DNA of 64,000 nt from Alloalcanivorax gelatiniphagus (lineage in GTDB: Bacteria > Pseudomonadota > Gammaproteobacteria > Pseudomonadales > Alcanivoracaceae), in NCBI RefSeq assembly GCF_005938655.1, contig NZ_VCQT01000001.1:1-64000 (forward strand). Direction: 5' to 3'. Shown in pieces: positions 45,167 through 54,132 of the stretch; positions within the stretch are counted from its first letter, which is position 1, and the number at the start of each line of letters is the position of its first letter. The notes beneath the pieces were generated by a model that saw only the letters and a program-made list of their open reading frames with translations, was not told where the DNA came from and made no database searches. The position numbers and the translations under genes were made by a program.

Positions 45167-45613
45167 CTAGTTCAGGCGTTGTTTGACCTTGCCGCTGACG
45201 GCGCCGATGTCGGCGCGGCCCTGCAGTCGCGGCTTGAGCACGCCCATCACCTTGCCCATGTCCTGCATGCCGGCGGCACCGGTTTGCGCCACGGCGTCGT
45301 CGATCAGGGCATCGATTTCGGCATCGGTGAGAGGGGTGGGCAGGAACTCCTGGAGCACCGCCATTTCCGCTTCCTCGGTCTCGGCCAGATCGTTCCGGCC
45401 GGCGTCGCGGTACTGCTGGGCGGCGTCCTTGCGCTGCTTGATCTGCTTGTCGAGCAGCGCAAGGATGCGCGCGTCGTCCAACTCAATCCGTTCGTCCACC
45501 TCGACCTGTTTGATCGCGGCGGTGGCCATGCGCAGGGTGCCCAGCCGGGCCTTGTCCCGAGCGCGCATGGCGTCCTTGACGGCGGTGTTGAGTTGATCCT
45601 TGAGCGCGCTCAT
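45167..45613 (-). CDS. yqeY: GatB/YqeY-domain protein
   Basis: The 148-residue protein matches the YqeY family throughout (KDQLNTAVKDAMRARDKARL, then TLRMATAAIKQVEVDERIEL; late QDMGKVMGVLKPRLQGRADI). The domain is shared with the tail of the GatB amidotransferase subunit and is thought to bind tRNA. Its cellular role is not settled. Lying between rpsU and dnaG is its common place in many proteobacteria. Confidence 0.93.
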   Translation of the reverse strand: MSALKDQLNTAVKDAMRARDKARLGTLRMATAAIKQVEVDERIELDDARILALLDKQIKQRKDAAQQYRDAGRNDLAETEEAEMAVLQEFLPTPLTDAEIDALIDDAVAQTGAAGMQDMGKVMGVLKPRLQGRADIGAVSGKVKQRLN

Positions 45614-45652
45614 TACAGCATCGGCACGCCGGGCGGGCGCCCGGCGGAAGCC

Positions 45653-45868
45653 TTAGTACAGGCGCTTACGCGCCAGCTGTTCGCGCTGGAGCTTCTTCAG
45701 GTGACGCTTTACAGCGGCGGCACGCTTGCGCTTACGCTCCTGAGTGGGCTTCTCGTAGTTCTCACGACGACGGACTTCGGAGAGCACACCGGCTTTTTCG
45801 CAGGAACGTTTGAAACGGCGCAGGGCCACGTCGAAGGGTTCGCCTTCTTTCACTTTCACCTGAGGCAT
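45653..45868 (-). CDS. rpsU: 30S ribosomal protein S21
   Basis: A 71-residue, very basic protein: [20 protein letters not shown] followed by [20 protein letters not shown] and a Lys/Arg-rich C-terminus, the full S21 sequence. It helps the 30S subunit pair with Shine-Dalgarno sequences. AGGTAGGTGAT precedes the ATG. It is the first gene of the leftward operon and is divergent from tsaD, so the 196-bp gap should hold two promoters. Confidence 0.97.
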   Translation of the reverse strand: MPQVKVKEGEPFDVALRRFKRSCEKAGVLSEVRRRENYEKPTQERKRKRAAAVKRHLKKLQREQLARKRLY

Positions 45869-46064
45869 GAAGTATCACCTACCTTAAAGATTACGGTTAA
45901 TTGGAGCTGCCGGGGCTCAGGTGTCCCTCGGGCAACCGGTCGGCCACCCGGGCAGCAGGGCGCGAATTCTACCTTAGCTCGGAGAAAATGCAAAGCCGGG
46001 GCCGGAGCGGTATCATGCGCCCCCGGCGGGGCATTGCGCCCGGGCCGGTGAAACGGGAGCAAAA

Positions 46065-47096
46065 ATGCGCGTATTGGGCATCGAATCCAGCTGCGACGAG
46101 ACCGGCGTGGCCCTCTATGACACCGAACGTGGCCTGCTCGGCCAGGCCCTGTTCAGCCAGATCGACATGCACGCCGCCTACGGGGGCGTGGTGCCGGAAC
46201 TGGCCAGCCGCGACCATGTGCGGCGGTTGCTGCCGCTGGTGCGCCAGGTGCTCAGCGAGGCGGGCTGCGGCCCGGAGCAGGTGGACGGCGTGGCCTTCAC
46301 CGCCGGGCCCGGGCTGGCCGGGGCGCTGCTGGTGGGCGCCGGCGTGGGCCGGTCCCTGGCCTACGGCTGGGGCGTGCCGGCGGTGGCGGTGCATCATATG
46401 GAAGGCCATCTGCTGGCGCCGTTGCTGGAGGAAGACGGTCCGGCGTTCCCGTTCGTGGCGCTGCTGGTCAGCGGCGGCCATTCCCTGCTGCTGGAAGCCC
46501 GCGCCCTGGGCGACTATCGCCCCCTGGGCGAGTCCGTGGACGACGCCGCCGGCGAGGCCTTCGACAAGGTCGCCAAGATGATGGGCCTGGGTTACCCCGG
46601 TGGCCCGCGGGTGGCCGCCCTGGCGGAAAAGGGCCAGGCGGGCCGGTTCCGCTTTCCCCGGCCGATGACCGACCGGCCCGGCCTGGACATGAGCTTTTCC
46701 GGCCTCAAGACCTTTACCCTCAACACCATTAATGACCTGGGCGGCGCCGAGGCGCTGTCCGACCAGGACCGGGCGGACATCGCCCTGGCCTTCCAGGACG
46801 CGGTGGTGGATACGCTGGTGATCAAATGCCGGCGGGCCATGGAGCAGACCGGCGGCGAGCGGCTGGTGGTGGCCGGCGGGGTGAGCGCCAACCGGGCGCT
46901 GCGCGAGAAGCTGGACGCGGCCATGGCCAAGCGGGGTGTGCGGGTTTTTTATCCGGGCCTGGCCTATTGCACCGACAACGGCGCCATGATCGCCTACGCC
47001 GGTGCCCTGCGGCTGGTGGCCGGCGAACACAGCGGCCTGCCCATTGCCGTGCGGCCGCGCTGGCCGCTGGCGGAATTGGCGCCGCTGCCGGCCTGA
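46065..47096 (+). CDS. tsaD: tRNA threonylcarbamoyladenosine transferase
   Basis: The 343-residue protein begins [20 protein letters not shown] and has the metal-binding HHMEGH (about 107-112), the nucleotide-binding [16 protein letters not shown], and [12 protein letters not shown] near the C-terminus, all characteristic of TsaD (Gcp/YgjD). With TsaB and TsaE it attaches threonylcarbamoyl to A37 of tRNAs that read ANN codons. GGGAG lies six bases before the ATG. The divergent position to rpsU is conserved in gammaproteobacteria. Confidence 0.98.
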   Translation: MRVLGIESSCDETGVALYDTERGLLGQALFSQIDMHAAYGGVVPELASRDHVRRLLPLVRQVLSEAGCGPEQVDGVAFTAGPGLAGALLVGAGVGRSLAYGWGVPAVAVHHMEGHLLAPLLEEDGPAFPFVALLVSGGHSLLLEARALGDYRPLGESVDDAAGEAFDKVAKMMGLGYPGGPRVAALAEKGQAGRFRFPRPMTDRPGLDMSFSGLKTFTLNTINDLGGAEALSDQDRADIALAFQDAVVDTLVIKCRRAMEQTGGERLVVAGGVSANRALREKLDAAMAKRGVRVFYPGLAYCTDNGAMIAYAGALRLVAGEHSGLPIAVRPRWPLAELAPLPA

Positions 47097-47108
47097 TCGC
47101 GGGCCTTT

Positions 47109-47169
47109 TCGCGACTGAAGTCGCTCCTACGGGTGGGGCCGTGCGCCGTAGGAGCGACTTCAGTCGCGA
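47109..47169. repeat. REP palindrome pair
   Basis: TCGCGACTGAAGTCGCTCC (first arm, 22 bp) and its exact inverse at 47148-47169 flank a 17-base loop, between the convergent tsaD and plsY genes. This is a classic REP doublet and could also act as a bidirectional terminator. Confidence 0.85.
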
Positions 47170-47176
47170 TCCCCTC

Positions 47177-47791
47177 CTATCCCTTCCGGCGAAACCCCAA
47201 CTCCTCACCACTGAGCAGCTTGGCCAGATTGCTGCGGTGGCGGAACACCATGATGGCGGTGAGCGCCACCATCGGCCAGAACGCCGCCGGCAGCCAGAAC
47301 CACAGGCTGATCGGCGCCGCCACGAAGGCGCTCAGCGACGCCACCGAGGAAATCCGCGTTACCGCGAACACCACCAGCCACACCGCGCCGGCCACCAGCC
47401 CGCTGGGCCAGTGCAACGGGAACAGCAGGCCGAAGGCGGTGGCCACGCCCTTGCCGCCCCGGAACTGGAAAAACACCGGAAACAGATGGCCGAGAAAGGC
47501 GCAGAAGCCCACCATGGCGGCGCCGAACGCGTTCATGCCCAGCCCGTAGGCCACCGCCACCGGAATCGTGCCCTTGAGCACATCGCCCAGCAGCGTCAGG
47601 GCGGCGGCGGGCTTGCCGCCGATGCGCAACACATTGGTGGCGCCCGGGTTGCTGGAGCCCTGGGTGCGCGGGTCCGGATAGCCGAACAGCCGGCACACCA
47701 GAATGGCACTGGAAATCGATCCCAGCAGATAGGCCGCCGCGCACAAAGGCAGCAACCAGACTCCGCTTTCCTGTAATGCTAAGGTGTCCAC
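47177..47791 (-). CDS. plsY: Glycerol-3-phosphate acyltransferase PlsY
   Basis: The 204-residue membrane protein has the PlsY motifs AYLLGSISSAILV, then GSSNPGATNVLRIGG, FCAFLGHLFPVFFQFRGGKG, with about five hydrophobic helices. It transfers the acyl group of acyl-phosphate to glycerol-3-phosphate, the first step of phospholipid synthesis, at the inner membrane. A GTG start is used at 47791. It is divergent from folB with a short gap, so promoters overlap. Confidence 0.96.
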   Translation of the reverse strand: MDTLALQESGVWLLPLCAAAYLLGSISSAILVCRLFGYPDPRTQGSSNPGATNVLRIGGKPAAALTLLGDVLKGTIPVAVAYGLGMNAFGAAMVGFCAFLGHLFPVFFQFRGGKGVATAFGLLFPLHWPSGLVAGAVWLVVFAVTRISSVASLSAFVAAPISLWFWLPAAFWPMVALTAIMVFRHRSNLAKLLSGEELGFRRKG

Positions 47792-47837
47792 CGGCTATAA
47801 TCCCGCTACGAAATCCCGGGCATTATCAAGGACCAGC

Positions 47838-48194
47838 ATGGACATCGTCTATATCAGCGACCTGAAGGTCGACACGGTGATCGGCATCTACGACTGGGAG
47901 CGCCGCATCCGCCAGACCGTCAGCCTCGACCTGGAGATGGCCACCGACATCCGTCGTGCCGCCGCCAGCGACCAGATCGACGACGCGCTCAACTACAAGG
48001 CCATCGGCAAGCGCATCATTCAGTACATCGAGGACAGCGACTTCCAGCTGGTGGAAACCCTGGCGGAACGGGTGGCGGAGCTGGTGCGCGACGAGTTCGG
48101 CGTCACCTGGCTGAAGCTGCGGCTGAGCAAGCCCGGTGCCCTGCGCGGTTCCCGGGACGTGGGGGTGATTATCGAGCGGGGGGAGCGCGCCTGA
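47838..48194 (+). CDS. folB: Dihydroneopterin aldolase
   Basis: The ATG at 47838 follows AAGGACC. The 118-residue protein matches FolB: IVYISDLKVDTVIGIYDWER, DDALNYKAIGKRI and LVETLAERVAELV, with KLRLSKPGALRGSRDVGVII at the end. It splits dihydroneopterin to hydroxymethyl-dihydropterin in folate synthesis (some members also epimerise). Its stop overlaps the folK start (TGATG), so translation of the pair is coupled. Confidence 0.97.
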   Translation: MDIVYISDLKVDTVIGIYDWERRIRQTVSLDLEMATDIRRAAASDQIDDALNYKAIGKRIIQYIEDSDFQLVETLAERVAELVRDEFGVTWLKLRLSKPGALRGSRDVGVIIERGERA

Positions 48195-48685
48195 TGCCCA
48201 GGGTTTATCTGAGCCTCGGCTCCAATATCGACCGCGAACACAACATTCGCTCCGGCCTCAACCAACTGGCCGCTGAATTCGGTGAGCTGGGCCTGAGCCC
48301 GGTGTACGAAAGCGAAGCGGTGGGTTTCAGCGGTGATGCCTTCTATAACCTGGTGGCGTCCCTGGACATGGACCTGCCGGTGGGCGAGCTGGCTGAGCGC
48401 CTGCACGCCATCGAGCGGGCCCACGGCCGGGTACGCGGCGAAAAGAAATTCGCCAGCCGCACCCTGGACATCGACATCCTCACCTGCGGCGACCTCACCG
48501 GCGACATCGACGGCGTGGAACTGCCCCGGGGCGAGATCCTCAAGCACGCCTTCGTGCTGCGTCCGCTGGCCGATTTGGCTCCCACCGCCGAGCATCCGGT
48601 GCTGAAGCGCACCTATGCGGCGCTGCTCGAGGACTACCGCTTCCCCGAACAGCGCCTGTGGCAGGTGCCGTTCGTCTGGCCTTGA
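48194..48685 (+). CDS. folK: 2-amino-4-hydroxy-6-hydroxymethyldihydropteridine pyrophosphokinase
   Basis: The 163-residue protein has the HPPK motifs YLSLGSNIDREHNIRSGLNQ, VYESEAVGF, LHAIERAHGRVRGEKKFASR, then TLDIDILTCGDL and LPRGEILKHAFVLRPLADLA. It transfers pyrophosphate from ATP to the product of FolB, the next step to folate. It follows folB directly. The gene order folB-folK with plsY and tsaD upstream is typical of gammaproteobacteria. Confidence 0.97.
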   Translation: MPRVYLSLGSNIDREHNIRSGLNQLAAEFGELGLSPVYESEAVGFSGDAFYNLVASLDMDLPVGELAERLHAIERAHGRVRGEKKFASRTLDIDILTCGDLTGDIDGVELPRGEILKHAFVLRPLADLAPTAEHPVLKRTYAALLEDYRFPEQRLWQVPFVWP

Positions 48686-48688
48686 ACC

Positions 48689-49627
48689 CTAGAAGATGAA
48701 ACTGCCCCCGGCCCACGCCAGGAAACCGTCGCAATCGTAGGTTTGGGTGACACCATTCAGGGTCACCAGGATGGTCTCGTTGTCGGTGATGGCCAGGTTC
48801 AACGAGGTGCCTTCGCTGCCTTCGATGGTCACGTCTCCGCTGTCGGGGCAGTTGATCGCCATGTCATCGTGTGAATGGTAGAGCGTGATATGGGTGGTGA
48901 GCGTGACGCTGCCCTGCAGTGGGGTGTCAGAGCCCAGTTGCCCGTTCATAGTCAGCGATTCGGGGCCGCGCCCTCCCTCTCCGATTTCAAGATTGAAGTC
49001 CTTGAAGCTCCAGTTTGCAGAGACCTGCTCCGGGCTTTGGCTGTCACCTTGCCGGTAGGTGGTCGTCAGGGTGCCGCTGAGATCACGGATCCCGCTGATT
49101 CCCGAGCCATAGGGTGACGGTGTGATATGCGCGGTGCCGTTTGCCGTGAATGTCTCCTCCGAATACGGATCCGAGTACAGAGTACGCAGCGAGTAGTCTT
49201 CCATGGTCATGGTGAACGGTGAAAGTTGCTGTTCGTTGTCGAACGAAAACCGGACCAGGCCATCCGCGAAGATCATTTCGTAGAAGTCCTCGACCAGGCA
49301 GTTGTCAAACAGCACACGGTCGGGGAGTTCACCGGTCATGGCGCTTTCCATGGTTCCCTCGGGGTCGTTCACGCAGCTGCCCCGGCTGGCGCCCATGCTG
49401 GTGTACATGATTAGCTCGAACACTGTCCCGGGGATGCGGTAGGGCATATCCATCAGCGTCAGTCGCAACGCCTCCGCGGCGTTTTCGTCGCTGAGCACCA
49501 GGGTGTTGGCGTTCGCCGGGCTTGGTTCGGGTGCCCGGTTATCGGACGAATCGTTACAGGCGGACAGCAGGGCGCAGAGGCCGAGCAAGCCCACGGATGA
49601 TGCAGAGAGAGATTTTTTGATAAGCAT
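48689..49627 (-). CDS. Putative lipoprotein, member of a three-gene paralogous array
   Basis: The ATG at 49627 follows GGGGG. The 312-residue product has a lipobox (LLGLCALLSAC) and then a Ser/Pro-rich linker. The mature region is acidic with a late GxVTLTTHITLY...C...GDVTIEGSEGTSLNLAITDN block followed by TQTYDCDGFLAWA. The same C-terminal plan (hydrophobic THxx line, LNL, then a cysteine near the end) recurs in the next two genes. Surface or periplasmic location is likely; function unknown. Confidence 0.75.
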   Translation of the reverse strand: MLIKKSLSASSVGLLGLCALLSACNDSSDNRAPEPSPANANTLVLSDENAAEALRLTLMDMPYRIPGTVFELIMYTSMGASRGSCVNDPEGTMESAMTGELPDRVLFDNCLVEDFYEMIFADGLVRFSFDNEQQLSPFTMTMEDYSLRTLYSDPYSEETFTANGTAHITPSPYGSGISGIRDLSGTLTTTYRQGDSQSPEQVSANWSFKDFNLEIGEGGRGPESLTMNGQLGSDTPLQGSVTLTTHITLYHSHDDMAINCPDSGDVTIEGSEGTSLNLAITDNETILVTLNGVTQTYDCDGFLAWAGGSFIF

Positions 49628-49786
49628 TTTTTGTTGCCCCCAAAGGCAAAAGGGTTCGGATCGCTGATACCCGTGGGCATCCGCTTCCGAATCCGGTTTC
49701 GCAATCAATTATGGTAAAAGCGTGGAGAGGGGCGCCGGCTTTCACCGGCGTCCCGTGCTGATGAATTCCGCCAGGCGGGCTCAGCC

Positions 49787-50713
49787 TTAAAGCAGCAACG
49801 GGCCGATGGCCTCCGTGACCCACTGCTCGAATTCCTCGCAGGTGTAATGGGTGCCCACGCCGTTCAGGGTGATCAGGATGTCATCGGGCTCCACCACGGT
49901 CAGGTTCAGGCTGGTGCCCTCACCGCCTTGCAAGGTGAGGTCCCCCTGGGTCGGGCAGAGCTGGTAGACAAACGGGGTGATCGGTGCATGGGTGACCAGG
50001 GTGATGGAGCCACCGGTTAGACCCACCTGGCCTGAAAGCTCCATGACCGGGCCCGTGCCCTGGTCGGACACTCGTTGGGTGTAGTCTTTCAGCACCCAGT
50101 TAAAATCTCCGCCTTGTCGCTCGTTGTTTTGCTCAACATCAATCAAATAGCTCATGGTGCCGTTCATATTCTCGAAATTCGGGCTTTCCAGGCCGCTCTC
50201 AAAGTTGACTGGCATGACACCGTCGAAGCGAAAGACGATGCGGCTATTCATTTCACTCTGAGGGTTCCCGTCCTCGATCAAGACACTATAGTCATCGGCC
50301 TTGATCAGGCTGGGCGGGGACTCCCCGTCATCGCTGGAATATTCGATACTCAGCGCCCCGTCCACGGTGATGCGATTGTCCGGGCCGTTTTCCTCCACAA
50401 CGCAATCGTTCGCCGTCAATCGCGCCGGACGTCCTTGTTCATCCTCGACCACCGAGCCTTGTCCGCTCAGACAGGTGCCCTCGTCCATTAGATTATTGAT
50501 CGGGAAGAAGAGCGTCTGCGGGCCGAAAAGCAGGAAACCGTTCAGCACCAGAATGTCACCGGTGACCCGGGCCGCATTGTCTTCGGTGAGGACCAGAGCG
50601 CCGGTGGATGCCTCCGGCTCCGGATCGGGTCGATAGTTGTCATCGTTGCAAGCGGACAGCAGCAAGGATGCGGCCAGAAGTGCCGCCATGGCGTGGTGTT
50701 TTTCAAGTTTCAT
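49787..50713 (-). CDS. Putative lipoprotein, second paralogue
   Basis: This 308-residue protein starts MKLEKHHAMAALLAASLLLS with lipidated cysteine in LLSACNDDNYRPDP; the NYRPDP box after the cysteine is shared with the third paralogue. The C-terminus repeats the block SITLVTHAPIT...C...LTLQGGEGTSLNLTVVEPDD, then GTHYTCEEFEQWV, alike to the first. It is acidic, predicted mostly beta, and of unknown function. The gap to the neighbouring genes is 81-159 bp, so each may have its own promoter. Confidence 0.75.
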   Translation of the reverse strand: MKLEKHHAMAALLAASLLLSACNDDNYRPDPEPEASTGALVLTEDNAARVTGDILVLNGFLLFGPQTLFFPINNLMDEGTCLSGQGSVVEDEQGRPARLTANDCVVEENGPDNRITVDGALSIEYSSDDGESPPSLIKADDYSVLIEDGNPQSEMNSRIVFRFDGVMPVNFESGLESPNFENMNGTMSYLIDVEQNNERQGGDFNWVLKDYTQRVSDQGTGPVMELSGQVGLTGGSITLVTHAPITPFVYQLCPTQGDLTLQGGEGTSLNLTVVEPDDILITLNGVGTHYTCEEFEQWVTEAIGPLLL

Positions 50714-50794
50714 TTCAAATTGCCCCCCTCAGAGCGTGGACCCGGCCAGGCTGAGCCAATAGTGGGTGGCCATGACCGGGGTTGGTGGTAGTAA

Positions 50795-51673
50795 TCAGTG
50801 ATTGATAAAGGCCAGGTATTCGGCGCAGGTGCGTTCTGGCTGCGCCACGCCGTTAACGGACACCACGATATGGTCTTCGCCATTAAAGGTGGCGCTGGTG
50901 TAGCTGCCGTCCGCGGCGGTGAGCGTCATAGTGCCGGAGATGGCACAGGATGAGTTGGACGGGCGGCGCAGGCCGTCGCTGCCGGTGTCCACGATCAGGT
51001 AGGTATCGCTGCCCGGCAGGCTGATGCCGCCGTTCATGATCTGGATGATATCGGTGCCGCTCACCGAGCTCTGGACCTGGAAGTCCTGGAAGCCCATGGC
51101 CACTTCTTGGCTGTCGGAGGGAAACTCGCGGACAAACTCATACTGGCCGTTAGCGGTGTAGCTGGGCGGAGAGGCCGGGCCATCTGGAAAGTCCATGGTG
51201 CCGTCGAATCGGACCACCTGATGCTCCGCGCCAAGCACCGTCTCCTCGGAAAACTCGCCCATGATCAGGCGCACCAAAGTGCCTTGCGCGTCGTACTCGA
51301 ACGTCACCACGCCGTCGGTAAGTGAAGAAAAGCCGGGGCCGAAATCTTCGCTGCAAGCGTTGTAGGTGATGCGTGAAGCGCGCTGATTCCCATCGGTCTC
51401 CACCAAAACGTCGCCACCACTGAAGCACGGGCCAGTGGTCGCCTGGTTGGCCAGCACGGGACCGTAATTGATGATCTTTGGTGCCGCGAAAAAGCTCTCG
51501 GTGGACTGTTCCAGCGCCGCTGGCGCGCTGGTTTCGGTAACGGTGGGTTCTCCCGGCGCCGGGTCCGGCCGGTAGTTGTCGTCTTCACAGGCGGTGAGCA
51601 ATACGGACGCGCACAGCACGGCAGGCACACCCCAGCCGATCGCCGGAGTGCGACAATAAGAATAAAGTCTCAT
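50795..51673 (-). CDS. Putative lipoprotein, third paralogue
   Basis: The 292-residue product has the lipobox VLLTACEDDNYRPDPAPGEP, and a mature region with TGPCFSGGDVLVETDGNQRA and a C-terminal end SYTSATFNGEDHIVVSVNGV followed by RTCAEYLAFINH. Despite low overall identity, cysteine placement and the repeated C-terminal plan tie it to the two preceding lipoproteins. An upstream AT-rich stretch could be its promoter. Role unknown; outer-membrane anchoring is inferred. Confidence 0.72.
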   Translation of the reverse strand: MRLYSYCRTPAIGWGVPAVLCASVLLTACEDDNYRPDPAPGEPTVTETSAPAALEQSTESFFAAPKIINYGPVLANQATTGPCFSGGDVLVETDGNQRASRITYNACSEDFGPGFSSLTDGVVTFEYDAQGTLVRLIMGEFSEETVLGAEHQVVRFDGTMDFPDGPASPPSYTANGQYEFVREFPSDSQEVAMGFQDFQVQSSVSGTDIIQIMNGGISLPGSDTYLIVDTGSDGLRRPSNSSCAISGTMTLTAADGSYTSATFNGEDHIVVSVNGVAQPERTCAEYLAFINH

Positions 51674-52007
51674 TTTTCCCTATCCCAAGGCAATTTTTTA
51701 TTAATTTCTGTATTTTTTGAGCAATAAAAGCTCTCAAAAGAAGGTTAGCCGCGAAAGAGCCAAAAGAGAACCGAATTTTTGTGGATACAGGAATGCCGCC
51801 GGTGCCGCTCGGGGTGCCGCTCGGGGTCGGACCTCGGCAAGTCATTGAATTAATTGAGTTAGATGAGCTTTATGGCGGGTATTTTGGGGCTTGGAAGGCT
51901 TTTGGGCTGTCGTGCAAGCAGCCTAAGGCCTGTGAATCTATCCGTTATATGAGGTTTTTTCTTATAAATCAGCGGGTTGTGGTGGTCCGACCCGGTCAGG
52001 TGCCCGG
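51674..52007. other. Intergenic stretch, no gene seen
   Basis: An AT-rich promoter-like part (51680-51780) for the leftward lipoprotein is followed by a 12-bp tandem duplication (GGTGCCGCTCGG twice, about 51798-51821) and imperfect hairpins around 51890-51930 that may terminate the reductase gene. No frame has convincing protein character. Confidence 0.45.
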
Positions 52008-52745
52008 TCAGGTGCCGGCCAGGGCGAGGGAGCGGCCGCCGTCCACGGCCAGGATCTGGCCGGTGACGTAGGGGGCGTCCAGGGCCAGCCAGGTGACGGC
52101 GCCGGCGATGTCTTGCGGGTCGCCGGCCCGTTTCAGGGCGCTGGCCTTGAGCACGGCGTCCTGGTCGGCGCCGCCCTGTTCCGGCCACAGGATCGGGCCC
52201 GGGGCCACGCCGTTGACGCGCACCGCCGGGCCCAGGTCGCGGGCCAGGCTTTTGGTCATCATCACCAGGCCGGCCTTGGCCATGCAGTAGAGCGGGTGGT
52301 CGGCGAGGGGTTTGTCCGCGTAGACGTCCACCAGGTTGAGAATGGCGCCCTGGCCGGAGCGGGCCAGGTCGTCGGCCAGGGCCTGGCTGAGCAGGAAGGG
52401 GGCGCGCAGGTTGCTGTGGATCAGCGCGTCCCAGTCCTGGTCGGTGGCTTCGGCCAGGGGGGTGGGGTAGAAGCTGGAGGCGTTGTTGATCAGCAGGTCC
52501 AGGCCGCCGAAGCACTGGCGGGCTTCGCTGGCCAGCCGGCGTACCGCCACCGGGTCGCTCAGGTCCGCCCGCAGGCAGGCAGCGCTGTCCGGTCTGTCGG
52601 CGTTGAGTTCCGCCGCCAGGGCGAGGGCCTCGGTTTGGCTGTCCCGGTAGTGGATCACCACCCGGCAGCCTCGGGCGTGCAGGGCGCGCACGATGGCGGC
52701 GCCGATGCGTCGGGCGCCGCCGGTGACCAGCGCTATGGCTGTCAT
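52008..52745 (-). CDS. Pteridine reductase-like short-chain dehydrogenase
   Basis: The 245-residue SDR protein has the NADPH motif VTGGARRIG at the N-terminus, NNASSFYPTPL, and the catalytic YCMAK (Tyr/Lys). Arg at the second glycine-motif position and the SFYP loop are those of PTR1/FolM-type pteridine reductases, which reduce dihydropterin or dihydrofolate. That fits the folB-folK genes only 4 kb away. It overlaps cca by four bases in the same direction, so both may be expressed together. Confidence 0.85.
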   Translation of the reverse strand: MTAIALVTGGARRIGAAIVRALHARGCRVVIHYRDSQTEALALAAELNADRPDSAACLRADLSDPVAVRRLASEARQCFGGLDLLINNASSFYPTPLAEATDQDWDALIHSNLRAPFLLSQALADDLARSGQGAILNLVDVYADKPLADHPLYCMAKAGLVMMTKSLARDLGPAVRVNGVAPGPILWPEQGGADQDAVLKASALKRAGDPQDIAGAVTWLALDAPYVTGQILAVDGGRSLALAGT

Positions 52746-53974
52746 CGTTGGAGAAACTCCTTTTTGTATTCCTTGATGGTCTTGAGGCGCTTTTCGTCCA
52801 GGGCATGGCCCAGGGCCTGGCCCGCCAGGCCCGCTTCGCGCAGGCCGGTGACGTCCACCTTGCGCACCGCCTCGGCCACGCCGGCCAGGTACTCGCCCTG
52901 GGGAAAGGGCGCCCTGGGGTCGGCGGCGCAGGTGCGCGCGTCCGCTTCGCAGGCGGACAGGAAAAATTTCAGCCGCCGGGGGCGGCGCAGCACGTCGAGA
53001 TTGTGCAGCATTTCCCAGACGTCGGCGGGGCGCAGTTTCAGGGCGCGCTGGGCGCGCCGTTGCCAGCGCACCATGGTGACGGCGGCGTCGGCCAGCTCCC
53101 GGGACACTCGCAGGCGCTCGGACATTTCCCGGGCCAGCTGTTCGCCGCGCCGTTCGTGGCCTTTGTGTTCGGGCCAGCCGTCCGGTGGCGTCTCCGCCTT
53201 ACCCAGATCGTGGCAAAGCAGGGCGTAACGGGACGTCAACGGCAGCTTCTGGCGGGCGGCCTGGGCCAGGCAGCGGTATTGGTGGGTGAGCACGTCCACG
53301 GTGGGGTGGTGGTCCGGGCACTGGGGCACGCCGTCCAGGTGCGCCAGCTCGGGAAACAGTTCCGCCAGGGCGCCGCAATCGTGCAGGGTCTGGAAAAAGG
53401 CCTGCGGGGATTTTTCCATCAGGGCGCGGTTGGTTTCCTTCCAGACCCGTTCGGCGGGCAGGTGGGCCAGTTCGCCGCTGATGGTGATGCGGGTCATCAG
53501 CTCCAGGGTTTCCTCGGCGACCCGGAAGCCCATCCAGCGGTAGCGGGCGGCCAGCCGGGCCACTCGCAGCACCCGCAGCGGGTCCTCGGTGAAGGCCGGT
53601 GACACATGGCGCAGCAGGCGGGCCTTGAGGTCGCGCTTGCCGCCGAACGGATCGATGATCTTGCCGTCGGCGGTGCGGGCCATGGCGTTGACGGTCAGGT
53701 CCCGGCGGATCAGGTCCTGTTCCAGGGTCACGTCCGGCTCCGCGTGGAACAGGAAGCCGGTGTAGCCGTGGCCGCTCTTGCGCTCGGTGCGCGCCAGCGC
53801 GTATTCCTCCCGGGTTTCCGGGTGCAGGAATACGGGGAAATCCTTGCCCACCGGCTTGAAGCCCTGATCGATGAGCTGCTGTGGGGTGGCACCCACCACG
53901 ACCCAGTCTCGTTCCTTGACCGGCAGGCCCAGCAGTTCGTCACGAACCGCCCCGCCTACTAAATAAATATCCAT
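52742..53974 (-). CDS. cca: CCA-adding tRNA nucleotidyltransferase (with HD domain)
   Basis: The 410-residue protein begins [20 protein letters not shown] and has the nucleotidyltransferase DxD-type stretch ([18 protein letters not shown]), [12 protein letters not shown] and [20 protein letters not shown]-terminal HD domain ([14 protein letters not shown]) marks the multifunctional gammaproteobacterial form with 2'-phosphohydrolase activity. It builds or repairs the CCA end of tRNAs. Overlap with the reductase gene suggests co-transcription. Confidence 0.97.
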   Translation of the reverse strand: MDIYLVGGAVRDELLGLPVKERDWVVVGATPQQLIDQGFKPVGKDFPVFLHPETREEYALARTERKSGHGYTGFLFHAEPDVTLEQDLIRRDLTVNAMARTADGKIIDPFGGKRDLKARLLRHVSPAFTEDPLRVLRVARLAARYRWMGFRVAEETLELMTRITISGELAHLPAERVWKETNRALMEKSPQAFFQTLHDCGALAELFPELAHLDGVPQCPDHHPTVDVLTHQYRCLAQAARQKLPLTSRYALLCHDLGKAETPPDGWPEHKGHERRGEQLAREMSERLRVSRELADAAVTMVRWQRRAQRALKLRPADVWEMLHNLDVLRRPRRLKFFLSACEADARTCAADPRAPFPQGEYLAGVAEAVRKVDVTGLREAGLAGQALGHALDEKRLKTIKEYKKEFLQR

Positions 53975-54132
53975 TTGTTGTCACTCACCCTTTGCAGCAG
54001 AATATCTCGCGAGCCGCGGTGCTGTACAAGCCCGCGGCTTTTTTTATGGGTTGTCGTTACAAGCGCATTGTCCCCGGCCATGCGGACCTTCACAAGCTCG
54101 CCGGACGGGCTGCACCCTACGCAAGGATTGAC

